Shown piece by piece: positions 46,707 to 56,424 of a DNA stretch of 64,000 nucleotides (positions within the stretch are counted from its first letter, which is position 1; every line of letters starts with the position of its first letter). The notes under the pieces were generated by a model. The model was not told the origin of the DNA. It saw only the letters and a list, made by a program, of their open reading frames with translations, and did no database searches. Location of the stretch: the NCBI GenBank assembly GCA_017302795.1, contig JAFLCB010000002.1:434001-498000 (forward strand). The letters run 5' to 3'. Source of the DNA: Deltaproteobacteria bacterium (lineage in GTDB: Bacteria > Bdellovibrionota > Bdellovibrionia > Bdellovibrionales > JAMPXM01). The translations under genes and the position numbers were made by a program.

Positions 46707-49553
46707 GTGGCAGCGAAACCAAAAGCATCAGGCAAATCAGGCAGCGCGGAAAAATCGAGTGGTGCGGCAAGAGTCGCGACCGGATCGGGCGGGAAAACTT
46801 TGGTGGTCGTCGAGTCACCAACGAAAGCAAAGACCATCCGCAAATTCTTAGGAAAAGATTTTATCGTCGAAAGCTGCATGGGTCATATTCGCGACCTTCC
46901 TCAGTCTTCGAAAGACATCCCTGAAAAGTTTAAAAAGCAAAAGTGGGCGCAGTTAGGTGTCGATACCGATCACGAGTTTGAACCAATTTACTGTGTCCCA
47001 AAGAATAAGACGAAGGTCGTTAGTCTTCTAAAAGAAAAGCTGAAAGAAGTAGATCAGCTGTTACTGGCGACGGACGAAGACCGTGAGGGAGAAAGTATCA
47101 GCTGGCATTTGGTGGAAACACTTAAGCCACAGGTGCCTTATCGCCGCATGGTCTTTAACGAGATCACGAAAGACGCGATCATCGAAGCGTTAAGCGACAC
47201 GCGTGAAATAAATGCGAACCTTGTGCGAGCCCAAGAAGCGCGGCGTATTTTAGATCGTTTGGTTGGTTACACGATTTCGCCACTGCTTTGGAAAAAAGTC
47301 GCTTACGGGTTGTCTGCCGGCCGAGTGCAATCGGTCGCGGTCCGTATGATCGTCGAGCGCGAACATGAACGCATTCGCTTCCACAAATCGAGTTATTGGG
47401 ATCTTGAATCTGAAAACGAAAAAGACGGAATCAGGTTTAAGTCTCGCCTCGTAATTTATGACGGAAAAAGAATTGCCACTGGAAAAGATTTTGATTCGAC
47501 GACCGGGTCGCTTTTAGAAGAACGAAAAAAAGACACCTCAGCGCTTGATGAGCCGCGCGCGAAAACTTTACTGCAAGAGCTGAAGACACTCCCGTGGAAA
47601 GTCGTAGAAGCGGAAGAGAAGCCAGTTTCAAGAAGACCACCCGCGCCATTTATCACTTCGACTTTGCAGCAGGAAGCCAACCGCAAACTTGGTCTTTCAG
47701 CTCGCGAAGCGATGCAGGTCGCTCAGTCGTTGTACGAACAGGGTTTTATCACCTACATGCGTACGGATTCGACTTTTCTTTCGACTCAAGCTTTGGACGC
47801 GGCAAGAAACCGGATCAACAAGCTTTACGGAAAAGATTATTTACCGGATGTGCCCCGTACTTATGAGGATAAAAAAGCTCGCGGAGCGCAAGAGGCGCAC
47901 GAAGCGATTCGTCCAGCGGGAACGGAAATGGTCACACCTGAGGAAACTGGTCTTACTGGTTTGCCTATGAAACTTTATGACCTCATTTGGAAGCGCACAA
48001 TCGCAAGCCAAATGGTCAATGCTCGTCAGCGTCAGTTGTCGGTGAAGTTTGAAGTCGGCAAAGGTACGTTTTCTACTAGCGGGATGACCATTGAATTCCC
48101 TGGCTTCTTACGCGCCTACGTTGAAGGAAGCGACGACGAAACAGCGGCGCTAGAAGAAAAAGAAGTTCGCTTGCCAGCAATGGCTAAAGGCGATGCGGTA
48201 AAGTGCGACACCATGCTCGCGCAAGATCACGAAACAAAACCGCCAGCGCGCTTCACGGAAGCAAGTCTTGTTCAGACGATGGAACGCGAAGGTATTGGAC
48301 GTCCGTCGACTTACGCCTCGATCATCGGGACAATTATCGATCGCGGTTATGTGCGAAAGGCCGGTAACGCGCTGGTTCCGACATTTACGGCGATGGTTGT
48401 CGCTAAACTACTGGGACAACATTTGCCGGAATTTGTGGACCTTCGATTCACCAGTGGTATGGAAGATTCGTTGGATGAAATCGCTCATGGCGATCTCGAT
48501 TCGATCGAATATTTGAAAACGATTTATTTCGGCAAGGGATCGAAGTCCGCAGGGCTTAAATCGCTTGTTGAGAAACAAGAAAAGGAAATAGATCCGGGTG
48601 AGGCGCGGTCTATTAGTCTAGAAGGCTTAAAGGGATTAAGTTTCCGCGTCGGTCGCTATGGAGCCTATGTTTGCCGCGAAACAAAGGAGGGTGAACAGTG
48701 CGCTTCGATTCCGGATGCGCAGGCACCTTCGGAAATCACCGCCGAGATTGTCAACAAGCTGATCGACCAAAAACTAAATGGTTCGGACGCTCTTGGTAAA
48801 GATCCCAAATCTGGAATGCCGATTTATGTATTGAGCGGTCGCTATGGACCTTATGTGCAGCTTGGTGAATCGGAAGGCGAAGATGCGAAACCTAAACGCG
48901 TTTCGCTTCCGGCAGGCATGGAGCCTGAGCAAGTGACGATGGAAAAAGCCCTACAGCTTTTGGAACTACCAAAGCTTTTGGGAAATCACCCAGGCACCGG
49001 CAAAGAAATCAAAGCGGGACTTGGTAGATTTGGCCCTTACATTGTTCACGACGGTGATTTTCGCTCGATTCCAAAAGGCGAGAGCCTGTTTGAAGTCGGC
49101 CTCGATCGTGCGTTGGAACTATTGCTCAAGCCAAAACAAGGTCGCGGTCGCGCGGCCGCTCTTCGCGAACTTGGTCCTTTGCCAGGACGAGAAGATAAGG
49201 TTCAGGTCTTCGCTGGCCGATACGGGCCCTATGTGAAGCTTGGCAAAGTGAATGCGTCACTTCCTGAAGGCATGAAGCCTGAGGACATTACACTTGAGCA
49301 AGCCCTCGATTTAATTCGAGCCCGCGGTGGTGATGACAGTCCCGCCGGCGCTGAAGCGCCCAAAACCCCAGGTAAAGCTGGGAAGTCCAAATCAGGCGGA
49401 GTTGCAAAAAAAGCAGCTAGTAGCACTGGGGTAAAAAAGACGGCAGCTAAGAAATCGGCTCCGGTAAAAAAAGCGGGGACTGGCGTTTCCGTGGCAGTTG
49501 TGACCGCGGCGCCAAAGGCCGCCGCGAAGACTATCGTTCGCAAGTCCACATAG
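46707..49553 (+). CDS. topA: DNA topoisomerase I
   Basis: A 948-residue type IA topoisomerase that relaxes negative supercoils. The Toprim domain starts LVVVESPTKAKTIRKFLG (residue about 31) with LLATDEDREGESISWHL; the active-site Tyr is in QGFITYMRTDST near 353. The C-terminus lacks classic Cys4 zinc fingers and has instead repeated GRYGPYVKLG units (VGRYGAYVCRE, SGRYGPYVQLG, LGRFGPYIVHD, AGRYGPYVKLG), the TopA repeat type common in other Proteobacteria. It ends in a Lys/Ala-rich tail. N-terminal 25 residues are a Lys/Ala/Ser extension. Start GTG at 46707. Confidence 0.96.
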   Translation: MAAKPKASGKSGSAEKSSGAARVATGSGGKTLVVVESPTKAKTIRKFLGKDFIVESCMGHIRDLPQSSKDIPEKFKKQKWAQLGVDTDHEFEPIYCVPKNKTKVVSLLKEKLKEVDQLLLATDEDREGESISWHLVETLKPQVPYRRMVFNEITKDAIIEALSDTREINANLVRAQEARRILDRLVGYTISPLLWKKVAYGLSAGRVQSVAVRMIVEREHERIRFHKSSYWDLESENEKDGIRFKSRLVIYDGKRIATGKDFDSTTGSLLEERKKDTSALDEPRAKTLLQELKTLPWKVVEAEEKPVSRRPPAPFITSTLQQEANRKLGLSAREAMQVAQSLYEQGFITYMRTDSTFLSTQALDAARNRINKLYGKDYLPDVPRTYEDKKARGAQEAHEAIRPAGTEMVTPEETGLTGLPMKLYDLIWKRTIASQMVNARQRQLSVKFEVGKGTFSTSGMTIEFPGFLRAYVEGSDDETAALEEKEVRLPAMAKGDAVKCDTMLAQDHETKPPARFTEASLVQTMEREGIGRPSTYASIIGTIIDRGYVRKAGNALVPTFTAMVVAKLLGQHLPEFVDLRFTSGMEDSLDEIAHGDLDSIEYLKTIYFGKGSKSAGLKSLVEKQEKEIDPGEARSISLEGLKGLSFRVGRYGAYVCRETKEGEQCASIPDAQAPSEITAEIVNKLIDQKLNGSDALGKDPKSGMPIYVLSGRYGPYVQLGESEGEDAKPKRVSLPAGMEPEQVTMEKALQLLELPKLLGNHPGTGKEIKAGLGRFGPYIVHDGDFRSIPKGESLFEVGLDRALELLLKPKQGRGRAAALRELGPLPGREDKVQVFAGRYGPYVKLGKVNASLPEGMKPEDITLEQALDLIRARGGDDSPAGAEAPKTPGKAGKSKSGGVAKKAASSTGVKKTAAKKSAPVKKAGTGVSVAVVTAAPKAAAKTIVRKST

Positions 49554-49670
49554 GCGCGACGCCCCATCTTTCGATGACACTGCATCGAACGAGGGCGAGA
49601 GCTTCGAAGGAGCGAGGCTCGCCCGAGACGCAGGCCCTTGGCGGGGCCCTCCTGTGGAGGGTCGCCAAGC

Positions 49671-49922
49671 CGTAGCGACATCGTCCGATCTTTCGATGCC
49701 ACTGCATCGAAAGCAGCGCAGGCCGGTGGCCGTAGCGACATCATCCGATCTTTCGATGCCACTGCATCGAAAGCAGCGCAGGCCGGTGGCCGTAGCGACA
49801 TCATCCGATCTTTCGATGCCACTGCATCGAAAGCAGCGCAGGCCGGTGGCCGTAGCGACATCATCCGATCTTTCGATGCCACTGCATCGAAAGCAGCGCA
49901 GGCCGGTGGCCGTAGCGACATC
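49671..49922 (+). repeat. 60-bp tandem hairpin repeat, about four units
   Basis: Four copies of a 60-base unit lie end to end, three of them identical and the first with one change (G for A near 49683). Each unit contains a perfect hairpin TTTCGATGC-CACT-GCATCGAAA. A degenerate half-copy is at 49568-49590 (TTTCGATGACACTGCATCGA). There are no variable spacers. The unit is a multiple of three and stop-free in several frames. It fills the space between topA and the next gene. Confidence 0.95.
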
Positions 49923-49971
49923 AAAAGACGCGGGTTGAAAACAGCCCGTGTTCGAGCTAGTTTCCGCCTCG

Positions 49972-50967
49972 ATGACGGACCGCAACGCTGGCGACGGCCA
50001 GGACAGTCAAAAGCCGAAATTCGATATTTTGCCCGCGAACCAAGGTTCTCGAGCAAGCGTCTGGACGCCTCCGCCGCCCGAGCGAGGTCAACTCGAGCTT
50101 CCGATAGGCCGAGAAGTTGCACGCGACAGAAATGCAGATCGCGGTGGACGAAGCTTTTACTTTTTTGATTTTGACGACAACGTCGCCTTCCTCGCGACAC
50201 CCATCATACTTTTTGAAAATGAAACGAAAAGAGAGCTGAAAGTTTCAAGCGGCGAGTACGCGCAGATTCATCGCGCGCTTGGTAAACCCGGACCCTATCA
50301 GAATTATCACTTGATCAATGACGACCAAGTAGGATCGTTCCGATGTTTTCGCGACCGTGACATAACATTTCTGGATCGACTTTTGGGTCGTAAGCAAATG
50401 TTTGTTCAGGATTTGGCAGCAGCACTTGGTTTGCCAGATGTCGACTGGAAGGGGCCATCGTGGAGTTGCTTTTATCATGCAGCGTTGAATCGGCGGCCGA
50501 TGAGTGTCATCACAGCTCGAGGTCATTCGCCAGAAACTATTCGCGAGGGCGTTAAGCTTTTTGTAGATCGTCAATATCTGCCCCACGAGCCCAATTACCT
50601 CAGTATTTTTCCGGTAACCAATCCGACCGTTCGGAAGCAGCTTGGTTGTGATGACGGCTCGACCTCAGTCGCGGCTTTGAAGCGAGCAGCTATTCGAGAA
50701 TCGGTCGAGCGAGCAGTTGGGGTTTACGGAAAAAGTGACTTCCATCGCTTTGGAATGTCAGATGACGACCCGCATAATGTTGAGCTGATCACCGCGGAGA
50801 TGAAGGATCTAAAGGCAAAGTATCCGTCGATGTCGTTTTTTGTGATCGAAACTCAAGCTGGACGTTTCGTGAAGTGGGAAGTTTACGCTGACCACACTGA
50901 GGCAACGGTTTGTTCAACGAATGCCGATTTCCAGTCTTTTGAGCAGCTGACGCTTCTGCCTCCATAG
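49972..50967 (+). CDS. HAD-like protein of unknown substrate
   Basis: A protein of about 331 residues. HAD motifs can be read: SFYFFDFDDNVAFLATP (D-x-D-x-N, motif I, residue about 65), PMSVITARGHSPETIREG (motif II), VYGKSDFHRFGMSDDDPHNVELI (Lys motif III and an acidic motif IV). The region between I and II is an unusual cap. The N-terminal 55 residues are low-complexity. The start is uncertain: an ATG at 49972 and a GTG at 49948 both lack a good ribosome site, and the frame is open into the repeat array upstream. Function unknown. Confidence 0.6.
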   Translation: MTDRNAGDGQDSQKPKFDILPANQGSRASVWTPPPPERGQLELPIGREVARDRNADRGGRSFYFFDFDDNVAFLATPIILFENETKRELKVSSGEYAQIHRALGKPGPYQNYHLINDDQVGSFRCFRDRDITFLDRLLGRKQMFVQDLAAALGLPDVDWKGPSWSCFYHAALNRRPMSVITARGHSPETIREGVKLFVDRQYLPHEPNYLSIFPVTNPTVRKQLGCDDGSTSVAALKRAAIRESVERAVGVYGKSDFHRFGMSDDDPHNVELITAEMKDLKAKYPSMSFFVIETQAGRFVKWEVYADHTEATVCSTNADFQSFEQLTLLPP

Positions 50968-51046
50968 GTATAAAGTTATGGGACCTGGGTGCTTCGCGCG
51001 TTTTGCCTGGCCCCAATTCCTGCTTTGTCTTCTGAAAGGAAGCGTC

Positions 51047-53275
51047 ATGACGTCTAGCTCTCGGATTCGATTTGTACTTTCCTCGTTAGCGGTTGCAGGT
51101 GTGGCCACTGGAATTGCGGTTTCTGTTTCAGGCGCGCAATCAGTTCCAAATTCAGTCGCTCAACTTTCCGAGATTTCTCGCCCGGGTGGAACTAAGTTAG
51201 TCTGCGAGAATGTCCGCCGAATTCAGGACAAATTTTTTGATCAGCACATCCTCTTTAAGAATCCAGACGCAGAAATCGAAAAACGTGTTGTGGATCAATT
51301 CGTAAAGCGATTGGACGCCGCGAAACTTTATTTGCGTCAGCCCGATGTGGACCTCGTGAAAAAACAAATGAAGGGGCTCTTTAAGGCTCTCGAGAACGAC
51401 AACTGTTCGGCGATCTTTGAAGCGTACTCGCTATTAGAGAAACGCGTCCAAGAACGTGTCGACTTCGCGAAAACTACGCTCAACGCAAAGGACTTTAAGT
51501 TTGATTCCAAGACGACTCTGACTTTGGATCCTGACGCACGCAAGTATCCAGCGACCGTAGTGGAACAGAATGAATACCAAAAAAAATATCTACAGTTCCA
51601 ACTTTCGAATCAGTTGGCGATAGGATTGAAGCAAGATGAAGCAGTTGCCCAGGTCATCCGGACTTATGAACGAGGGATGAAGCGCATAGTGGAGCAAGAC
51701 AAAGAGCTCCGTCTTGCGGACTATCTCGAGTCGTTTGGACGTGGACTTGATCCGCATACCTCTTATTTCTCGAAAGACACATTAGAAGATTTTGAAGTTC
51801 AGATGTCGCTGTCGCTAGAGGGGATCGGCGCTTCGCTTTCTTCACAAGATGGTTTCACGGTCGTGGAACAGCTGCTTGACGGAGGAAGTGCGAAGGCGTC
51901 TGGGATCGTACAACCGCAAGACAAAATCGTCGCAGTTGGCCAGTTCAAACCAGATGGTGCGGAAGACCAAATGGAAAATGTTGTTGAAATGGATTTGCGT
52001 GAGGTCGTGCGGCGAATTCGCGGACCGAAGGGAACAAAAGTTCGCCTGCAACTTCTTCGTCAAAAAACGGACGGCTCGAAAGAACGTCTTTTAGTTACCC
52101 TCTCGCGAGACAAAATTAAGTTAGAAGAAGATGCGGCCCAGCTTTCAATGCAAACGCGTGAGGTTGATGGCAAATCGGTTCCTATTGCAGTTTTAAATCT
52201 TCCTTCTTTTTACTCGGACGGTCGTCGCGGCGGGCGCTCGGCTGCTTCTGATATGAAGAAGCTTCTGGTCGAAGCGCGCGAAAAAGGCGCGAAAGGTTTA
52301 GTCTTGGATGTGTCTACCAACGGCGGTGGGTCTCTCGACGACGCAGTCAAAATCGCGGGACTCTTTTTCAAACAAGGAAATGTCGTAAAACAATCCAGTC
52401 GCGATGCTGATGGACCGGCGCTCACGCTGGCTGATCGAGATAGCACAGTGGACTGGAGCGGACCACTAGTGGTTCTAACAAGTCGACTTTCCGCTTCGGC
52501 GAGTGAAATTGTCGCAGGAACACTGAAGGACTATAAACGCGCAGTGATCGTCGGCGCCGATCATACTTTCGGTAAAGGAAGCGTGCAGTCTGTTCAAGAG
52601 CTTCCGCCTGGATTAGGCGCAGTGAAAACTACTGTTGGCTGGTTCTTTACGCCCGGAGGATTTTCGACACAGTGGCGCGGGGTGGACTCGGACATTATAT
52701 TTCCTAGCCCATTTTCTACCGATGAGATTGGCGAGAAGAGTTTGGATTACTCTCTGAAGCCCCAAAAGTTGGATGAGTTTCGTTCGAAGGAAGCGAAAGT
52801 TGCAACCGGGCCAGATGCTTGGGCCGAAGTTACTGATGGCGATTTGCAAAAACTGAAATCGCGATCGAATGTACGGATCGGGAAAAACCCGGAGTTTAAG
52901 AAGATCCAGGCGGAAATCAAAAAGGCGAAAGCGCGGGGAAAAGTCATCAAACTTGCCGAATCCTTAAAAGAGTCGAAGGAGCGCAAGGACGAAAATGATC
53001 AAAAGAAAAATTGGGGTAAAGACGAAAAAGTCGCCGAGTATCTTAAGCGAGCCGATCTCCAAGAAGCGCTCAACATTGCGGCAGAACTTTTTGCACTACA
53101 GAATCGCGTTCCGCTGAACAAAGTCATTATTCCTCCACCACCTCCGGCGACGAAGGTCGCGGCAGTGGCAGCGCCGAAGAAGGGCGAATCGGACCCGGCG
53201 TCGGCCACAAAGTCGGGCAACGAGCCCATGGGGACGATTAAACGCGATGAGGGTGCGGGGTCTGTTTCTCCTTAG
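51047..53275 (+). CDS. prc: Carboxyl-terminal processing protease (Prc/S41A type)
   Basis: A 742-residue periplasmic tail-specific protease. The ATG at 51047 follows GAAAGGAAG; a signal peptide (FVLSSLAVAGVATGIAVSVSG) comes next. A helical N-terminal domain (about 50-230) precedes a PDZ domain (about 250-330, GIGASLSSQDGFTVVEQLL), then the S41 core: catalytic Ser in SRLSASASEIVAGTLKDY and Lys in DHTFGKGSVQ. The long C-terminal helical part is as in Prc. The tail is rich in Ala and Pro. Prc cleaves murein hydrolases and penicillin-binding proteins elsewhere; the target here is unknown. Confidence 0.92.
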   Translation: MTSSSRIRFVLSSLAVAGVATGIAVSVSGAQSVPNSVAQLSEISRPGGTKLVCENVRRIQDKFFDQHILFKNPDAEIEKRVVDQFVKRLDAAKLYLRQPDVDLVKKQMKGLFKALENDNCSAIFEAYSLLEKRVQERVDFAKTTLNAKDFKFDSKTTLTLDPDARKYPATVVEQNEYQKKYLQFQLSNQLAIGLKQDEAVAQVIRTYERGMKRIVEQDKELRLADYLESFGRGLDPHTSYFSKDTLEDFEVQMSLSLEGIGASLSSQDGFTVVEQLLDGGSAKASGIVQPQDKIVAVGQFKPDGAEDQMENVVEMDLREVVRRIRGPKGTKVRLQLLRQKTDGSKERLLVTLSRDKIKLEEDAAQLSMQTREVDGKSVPIAVLNLPSFYSDGRRGGRSAASDMKKLLVEAREKGAKGLVLDVSTNGGGSLDDAVKIAGLFFKQGNVVKQSSRDADGPALTLADRDSTVDWSGPLVVLTSRLSASASEIVAGTLKDYKRAVIVGADHTFGKGSVQSVQELPPGLGAVKTTVGWFFTPGGFSTQWRGVDSDIIFPSPFSTDEIGEKSLDYSLKPQKLDEFRSKEAKVATGPDAWAEVTDGDLQKLKSRSNVRIGKNPEFKKIQAEIKKAKARGKVIKLAESLKESKERKDENDQKKNWGKDEKVAEYLKRADLQEALNIAAELFALQNRVPLNKVIIPPPPPATKVAAVAAPKKGESDPASATKSGNEPMGTIKRDEGAGSVSP

Positions 53276-53313
53276 CCAAAGGCTTTCACAATAAGTCATA
53301 GTTAAACGAGGTA

Positions 53314-53345
53314 ACGGGCCCAACAGAAGGGGCCCGTCTTATTTT
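53314..53345 (+). terminator. Intrinsic terminator after prc
   Basis: An 8-base GC stem (ACGGGCCC with GGGCCCGT) and 8-base loop are followed by CTTATTTT. Confidence 0.75.
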
Positions 53346-53409
53346 GACAATACCCTAGGTCTTCGTTAACCCATTTGGGTCTAAGATTCCGGTTTGGTTT
53401 GGAGGATTC

Positions 53410-54549
53410 ATGAGTCCGACTCCGTCGACAAAAAGTCTCAGTAAAAAAGCGAAAATGAAGGGTGCTACCAAAGCTCCCGTAAAGGCGGCAGGCAAAGGTG
53501 CGGCCAAAAAGAGTGGTAAGACCGCCGCGGCAGGCAAAGATCGAGCCCTCGGGCTTTTGCCCAAACAAGTGGTTTTGCAAATGCTAGATATGATGGTTAA
53601 GTCGCGCGTTCTTGAAGAGCGGCTCATCAAAGTCTATAAAACGGGCGATGCGTTTTTCTGGATCGGCGGCCCAGGAGAAGAGGCCTTCGGTGTGCCGCTC
53701 GGCCTGTTGGTTGATAAGGGTCAAGGCGTTAGCCATGACTACCTTCACCTGCACTACCGCGGTACTCCGACTCTGATCGCGATGGGCATGACGATGATCG
53801 ATTCTATTCGATTGATTATGAATCGCTCCACGGATCGCAGTACGGGAGGGCGAAACTTTGCCAATCACTATTGTTTCCCGGAATGGAACGTCGTCCCGGT
53901 TGGGTCCCCTATCGAAGTTCAATATGGAATGGCCGTAGGGACTGCTATGGCTCAGCGGCGGCGCAAAATGAAAAAAGAAGCTGCAGGAGTTTCAATTGTC
54001 ACAGGCGGGGACGCAGGTTCTGCAGAAGGTGATTTTGCCTCTTGCCTAATCTGGTCGTCGCGACCAGGAAATGAATTGCCGATTTATATTACGGTCCAGA
54101 ATAACAAGTGGGGAATCTCGACGAAGTTCGATGATCAACATGGCGAGAAGCAGGTCGCAGATCGTGGTAAGGCGTTCGGAATTCGTACGAACGTTGTGAA
54201 TGGAAACGATCCCATTGAGTCGTATTTCGCGATCAGTCAGGATCTTGAGTATATCCGAAAGAACACTAAGCCAGTTCTTACGGAATTTATGGTGTCTCGA
54301 CTTTATGGTCATTCATCGGCCTCAGGAGCAAACCGCGAAGCGGGCGAGTGCCCGATCGATCTGTTTGAAAAGCGCCTGGTTGATTCAAAATATATCGCAC
54401 CCGGTTTCGTGAAAGAGATGTGGGCGAAATACGATCTTGAATCGCGTGAAGCAGCAGAAATCGTTCGCGGTGAGCCAGTTCCATTGAAAGAAAGTATTTG
54501 GGACCATGTTTATCTTGGAAGTGAAAACGCTGACTGGAGGAAGTTCTAA
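53410..54549 (+). CDS. 2-oxo acid dehydrogenase E1 component, alpha subunit
   Basis: A 379-residue thiamine-diphosphate enzyme subunit (pyruvate or branched-chain type). The cofactor region reads TGGDAGSAEGDFASCLIWSS...VQNNKWGIST, matching GDG-x(n)-NN except that the last Gly is Ala. FWIGGPGEEAFGVPLG and HDYLHLHYRGTPTLIAMGM fit the branched-chain E1 alpha branch. Residues 1-45 are a Lys/Ala-rich extension (KKAKMKGATKAPVKAAGKGA) not usual in the family. GGAGG precedes the ATG. It is translationally coupled to the beta subunit gene. No E2 or E3 is in the window. Confidence 0.87.
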   Translation: MSPTPSTKSLSKKAKMKGATKAPVKAAGKGAAKKSGKTAAAGKDRALGLLPKQVVLQMLDMMVKSRVLEERLIKVYKTGDAFFWIGGPGEEAFGVPLGLLVDKGQGVSHDYLHLHYRGTPTLIAMGMTMIDSIRLIMNRSTDRSTGGRNFANHYCFPEWNVVPVGSPIEVQYGMAVGTAMAQRRRKMKKEAAGVSIVTGGDAGSAEGDFASCLIWSSRPGNELPIYITVQNNKWGISTKFDDQHGEKQVADRGKAFGIRTNVVNGNDPIESYFAISQDLEYIRKNTKPVLTEFMVSRLYGHSSASGANREAGECPIDLFEKRLVDSKYIAPGFVKEMWAKYDLESREAAEIVRGEPVPLKESIWDHVYLGSENADWRKF

Positions 54550-55604
54550 TGGCAAACATGGCACAAGCTATTCGAATGGCTCTTCATTTCGGTGAGAAGA
54601 AACTTGGCGTAACTGATATTTTTGGCGAAGACGTCGGGGCACCTCTCGGCGGTGTATTCACGGCAACCCAGGGCTTAGAGACTGCTTGGAATTCGCCCCT
54701 TGATGAGCGCGGAATTATTTCCACAGCTATCGGTCTTGGTCTTGCGGGGGATCGCTGTGTCGCGGAGATTCAATTCTGCGATTACATTTTCAACACGATC
54801 GATTTACTAAAAATTGCGGGGAACACACTTTGGTGTTCAAACGGTCAGTACAATATACCGATTGTCGTGATGTCGCCAGTGGGTGCAGGTATTCGCGGAT
54901 CTATCTATCATTCTCATTCGTTTGATGCATGGGCAACGCGCCTCCCGGGTTGGAAAGTAGTAATGCCGTCGACGCCGCTTGACGCCTATGGGCTGATGAT
55001 TGCGGCGATCAAAGATCCAAACCCAGTCTTGTTCTTAAAGCCAAAATCTTTGATGCGAGTTCGGGGTGAAGAACTGATTCCAGGCGAGCCGTCAGATGAA
55101 AAGGAATTGAAGGCTATGATCGATGCGCCTATTGGTGATCGATCGAAGTGGAAGCCGCGTTGGCCGAAACTGGAAGAGTTTGAAATTCCCATCGGCAAGG
55201 GAAAGATCGTTCGTGAAGGGACTGATGTAACCATCGTTAGCTACGGTCGGACACTTCCATTGTGTGCGAAGGCTGCGGCTGACTATGCAGCTCGCGGTGT
55301 CTCGGTTGAAGTGATCGATCTTCGATCGCTTTACCCCTATGACTGGGGAATGATCCGAGACTCTGTACGAAAGACGGGCCGCGTACTATTCGTCAACGAA
55401 GATACGGAAGTAACTAATTTTGGCGAACACTTGTCTTATCGTGTGACTCAAGAGTTGTTTTACGAATTGTTGGCACGACCGCGCGTCTTGGCTGGAAAAA
55501 ATCTTCCGGGCATAGGGCTTCATCCGAATTTGGAAGAGGCTTCGGTCCCGCACCTTGAAGATATCCATCATGAAATTGAATCAATCATTTCGGAAGTACC
55601 ATAA
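54549..55604 (+). CDS. 2-oxo acid dehydrogenase E1 component, beta subunit
   Basis: A 351-residue partner of the alpha subunit, completing the thiamine-dependent decarboxylase tetramer. It shows FGEDVGAPLGGVFTATQGL, the core RCVAEIQFCDYIFNTIDLL, PVGAGIRGSIYHSHSFDAWA and the C-terminal transketolase fold VSYGRTLPLCAKAA and VIDLRSLYPYD. Start ATG overlaps the alpha stop by one base, and its stop overlaps the methyltransferase start likewise. Confidence 0.92.
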   Translation: MANMAQAIRMALHFGEKKLGVTDIFGEDVGAPLGGVFTATQGLETAWNSPLDERGIISTAIGLGLAGDRCVAEIQFCDYIFNTIDLLKIAGNTLWCSNGQYNIPIVVMSPVGAGIRGSIYHSHSFDAWATRLPGWKVVMPSTPLDAYGLMIAAIKDPNPVLFLKPKSLMRVRGEELIPGEPSDEKELKAMIDAPIGDRSKWKPRWPKLEEFEIPIGKGKIVREGTDVTIVSYGRTLPLCAKAAADYAARGVSVEVIDLRSLYPYDWGMIRDSVRKTGRVLFVNEDTEVTNFGEHLSYRVTQELFYELLARPRVLAGKNLPGIGLHPNLEEASVPHLEDIHHEIESIISEVP

Positions 55605-56419
55605 TGACTTCGAAGGCCAGCGCGTTGGAAAAGTTTGATCGCTATGAATACTACCGGCGGGCCGTGCAGTCGCCTGAAGTCGATGTTCGTTTTTTGCGCG
55701 ATACCTTTCGGGAAATCACCAGCCGCGAGCCGGTAAGTCTTCGCGAAGATTTCTGTGGCACATTTGCCATTTCTTGCGAGTGGGCGAAACTTTCTCCGAA
55801 ATTCCGGTCGTTTGGGGTCGACATCGACAACGAACCAATTCTTTACGGCCTGTCTCACAACTTGGTGAAGCTTCCGAAATCAGTTCGCGACCGTGTGAAA
55901 GTCCAGCAGGACAATGTTTTGAATCCAGGCTTACCCAAAGTCGATATTGTTTCGGCGATGAACTTCTCGCACTATGTTTTCAAAGATCGAAGCATGATGA
56001 AGTCCTACTTTCACAATGCGCACGCGACGTTGAATGTAGGCGGACTTTTTATCGTAGATTGTTTCGGCGGCCCGGCATGTCAAAAAGAAAGTCGTGAAGA
56101 GACTGATCACAAAGGTTTCACGTACATCTGGGAGCAGGTGTCTTATGATCCTTTAACGAACGAAGCATTGTTTCACATTCATTTTAAAGTGAAGGAAACC
56201 AGCGGGCGAATGCGACGCCACAACCATGCGTTTACCTATGACTGGCGAATGTGGTCGATTCCAGAGCTTCGCGAGATGATGATGGAAACCGGATTCCGCA
56301 AAACCCACGTTTACTGGGAAGGCACCACTCGCAATGGCGAGGGTGACGGCATCTTTAGTCGGGTGGAGAGCGGCGAAGAGTGCGAAGCCTGGGTCGCCTA
56401 CGTGGTTGGCGAGAAGTAA
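55604..56419 (+). CDS. Class I SAM-dependent methyltransferase
   Basis: A 271-residue methyltransferase. Motif I is seen as LREDFCGTFAISCEWAK (DFCGTF in place of E/DxGxGxG), motif II as FGVDIDNEPILYG, and the post-motif region as VDIVSAMNFSHYVFKDRS. FIVDCFGGPAC and MWSIPELREMMMETGF complete the fold. The atypical motif I resembles those of a conserved group of methyltransferases without known substrate. It is coupled to the E1 beta gene by a one-base overlap. Confidence 0.8.
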   Translation: MTSKASALEKFDRYEYYRRAVQSPEVDVRFLRDTFREITSREPVSLREDFCGTFAISCEWAKLSPKFRSFGVDIDNEPILYGLSHNLVKLPKSVRDRVKVQQDNVLNPGLPKVDIVSAMNFSHYVFKDRSMMKSYFHNAHATLNVGGLFIVDCFGGPACQKESREETDHKGFTYIWEQVSYDPLTNEALFHIHFKVKETSGRMRRHNHAFTYDWRMWSIPELREMMMETGFRKTHVYWEGTTRNGEGDGIFSRVESGEECEAWVAYVVGEK

Positions 56420-56424
56420 CCGAA

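Noticed and set aside
49671-49922. Array considered as CRISPR
   Set aside because: Units are contiguous with no variable spacers, and no cas gene is nearby.
49638-50168. Open frames of 94-197 codons across the 60-bp repeat array on both strands
   Set aside because: They exist because the unit is a multiple of three and free of stops; composition is that of the repeat and no ribosome site is present.
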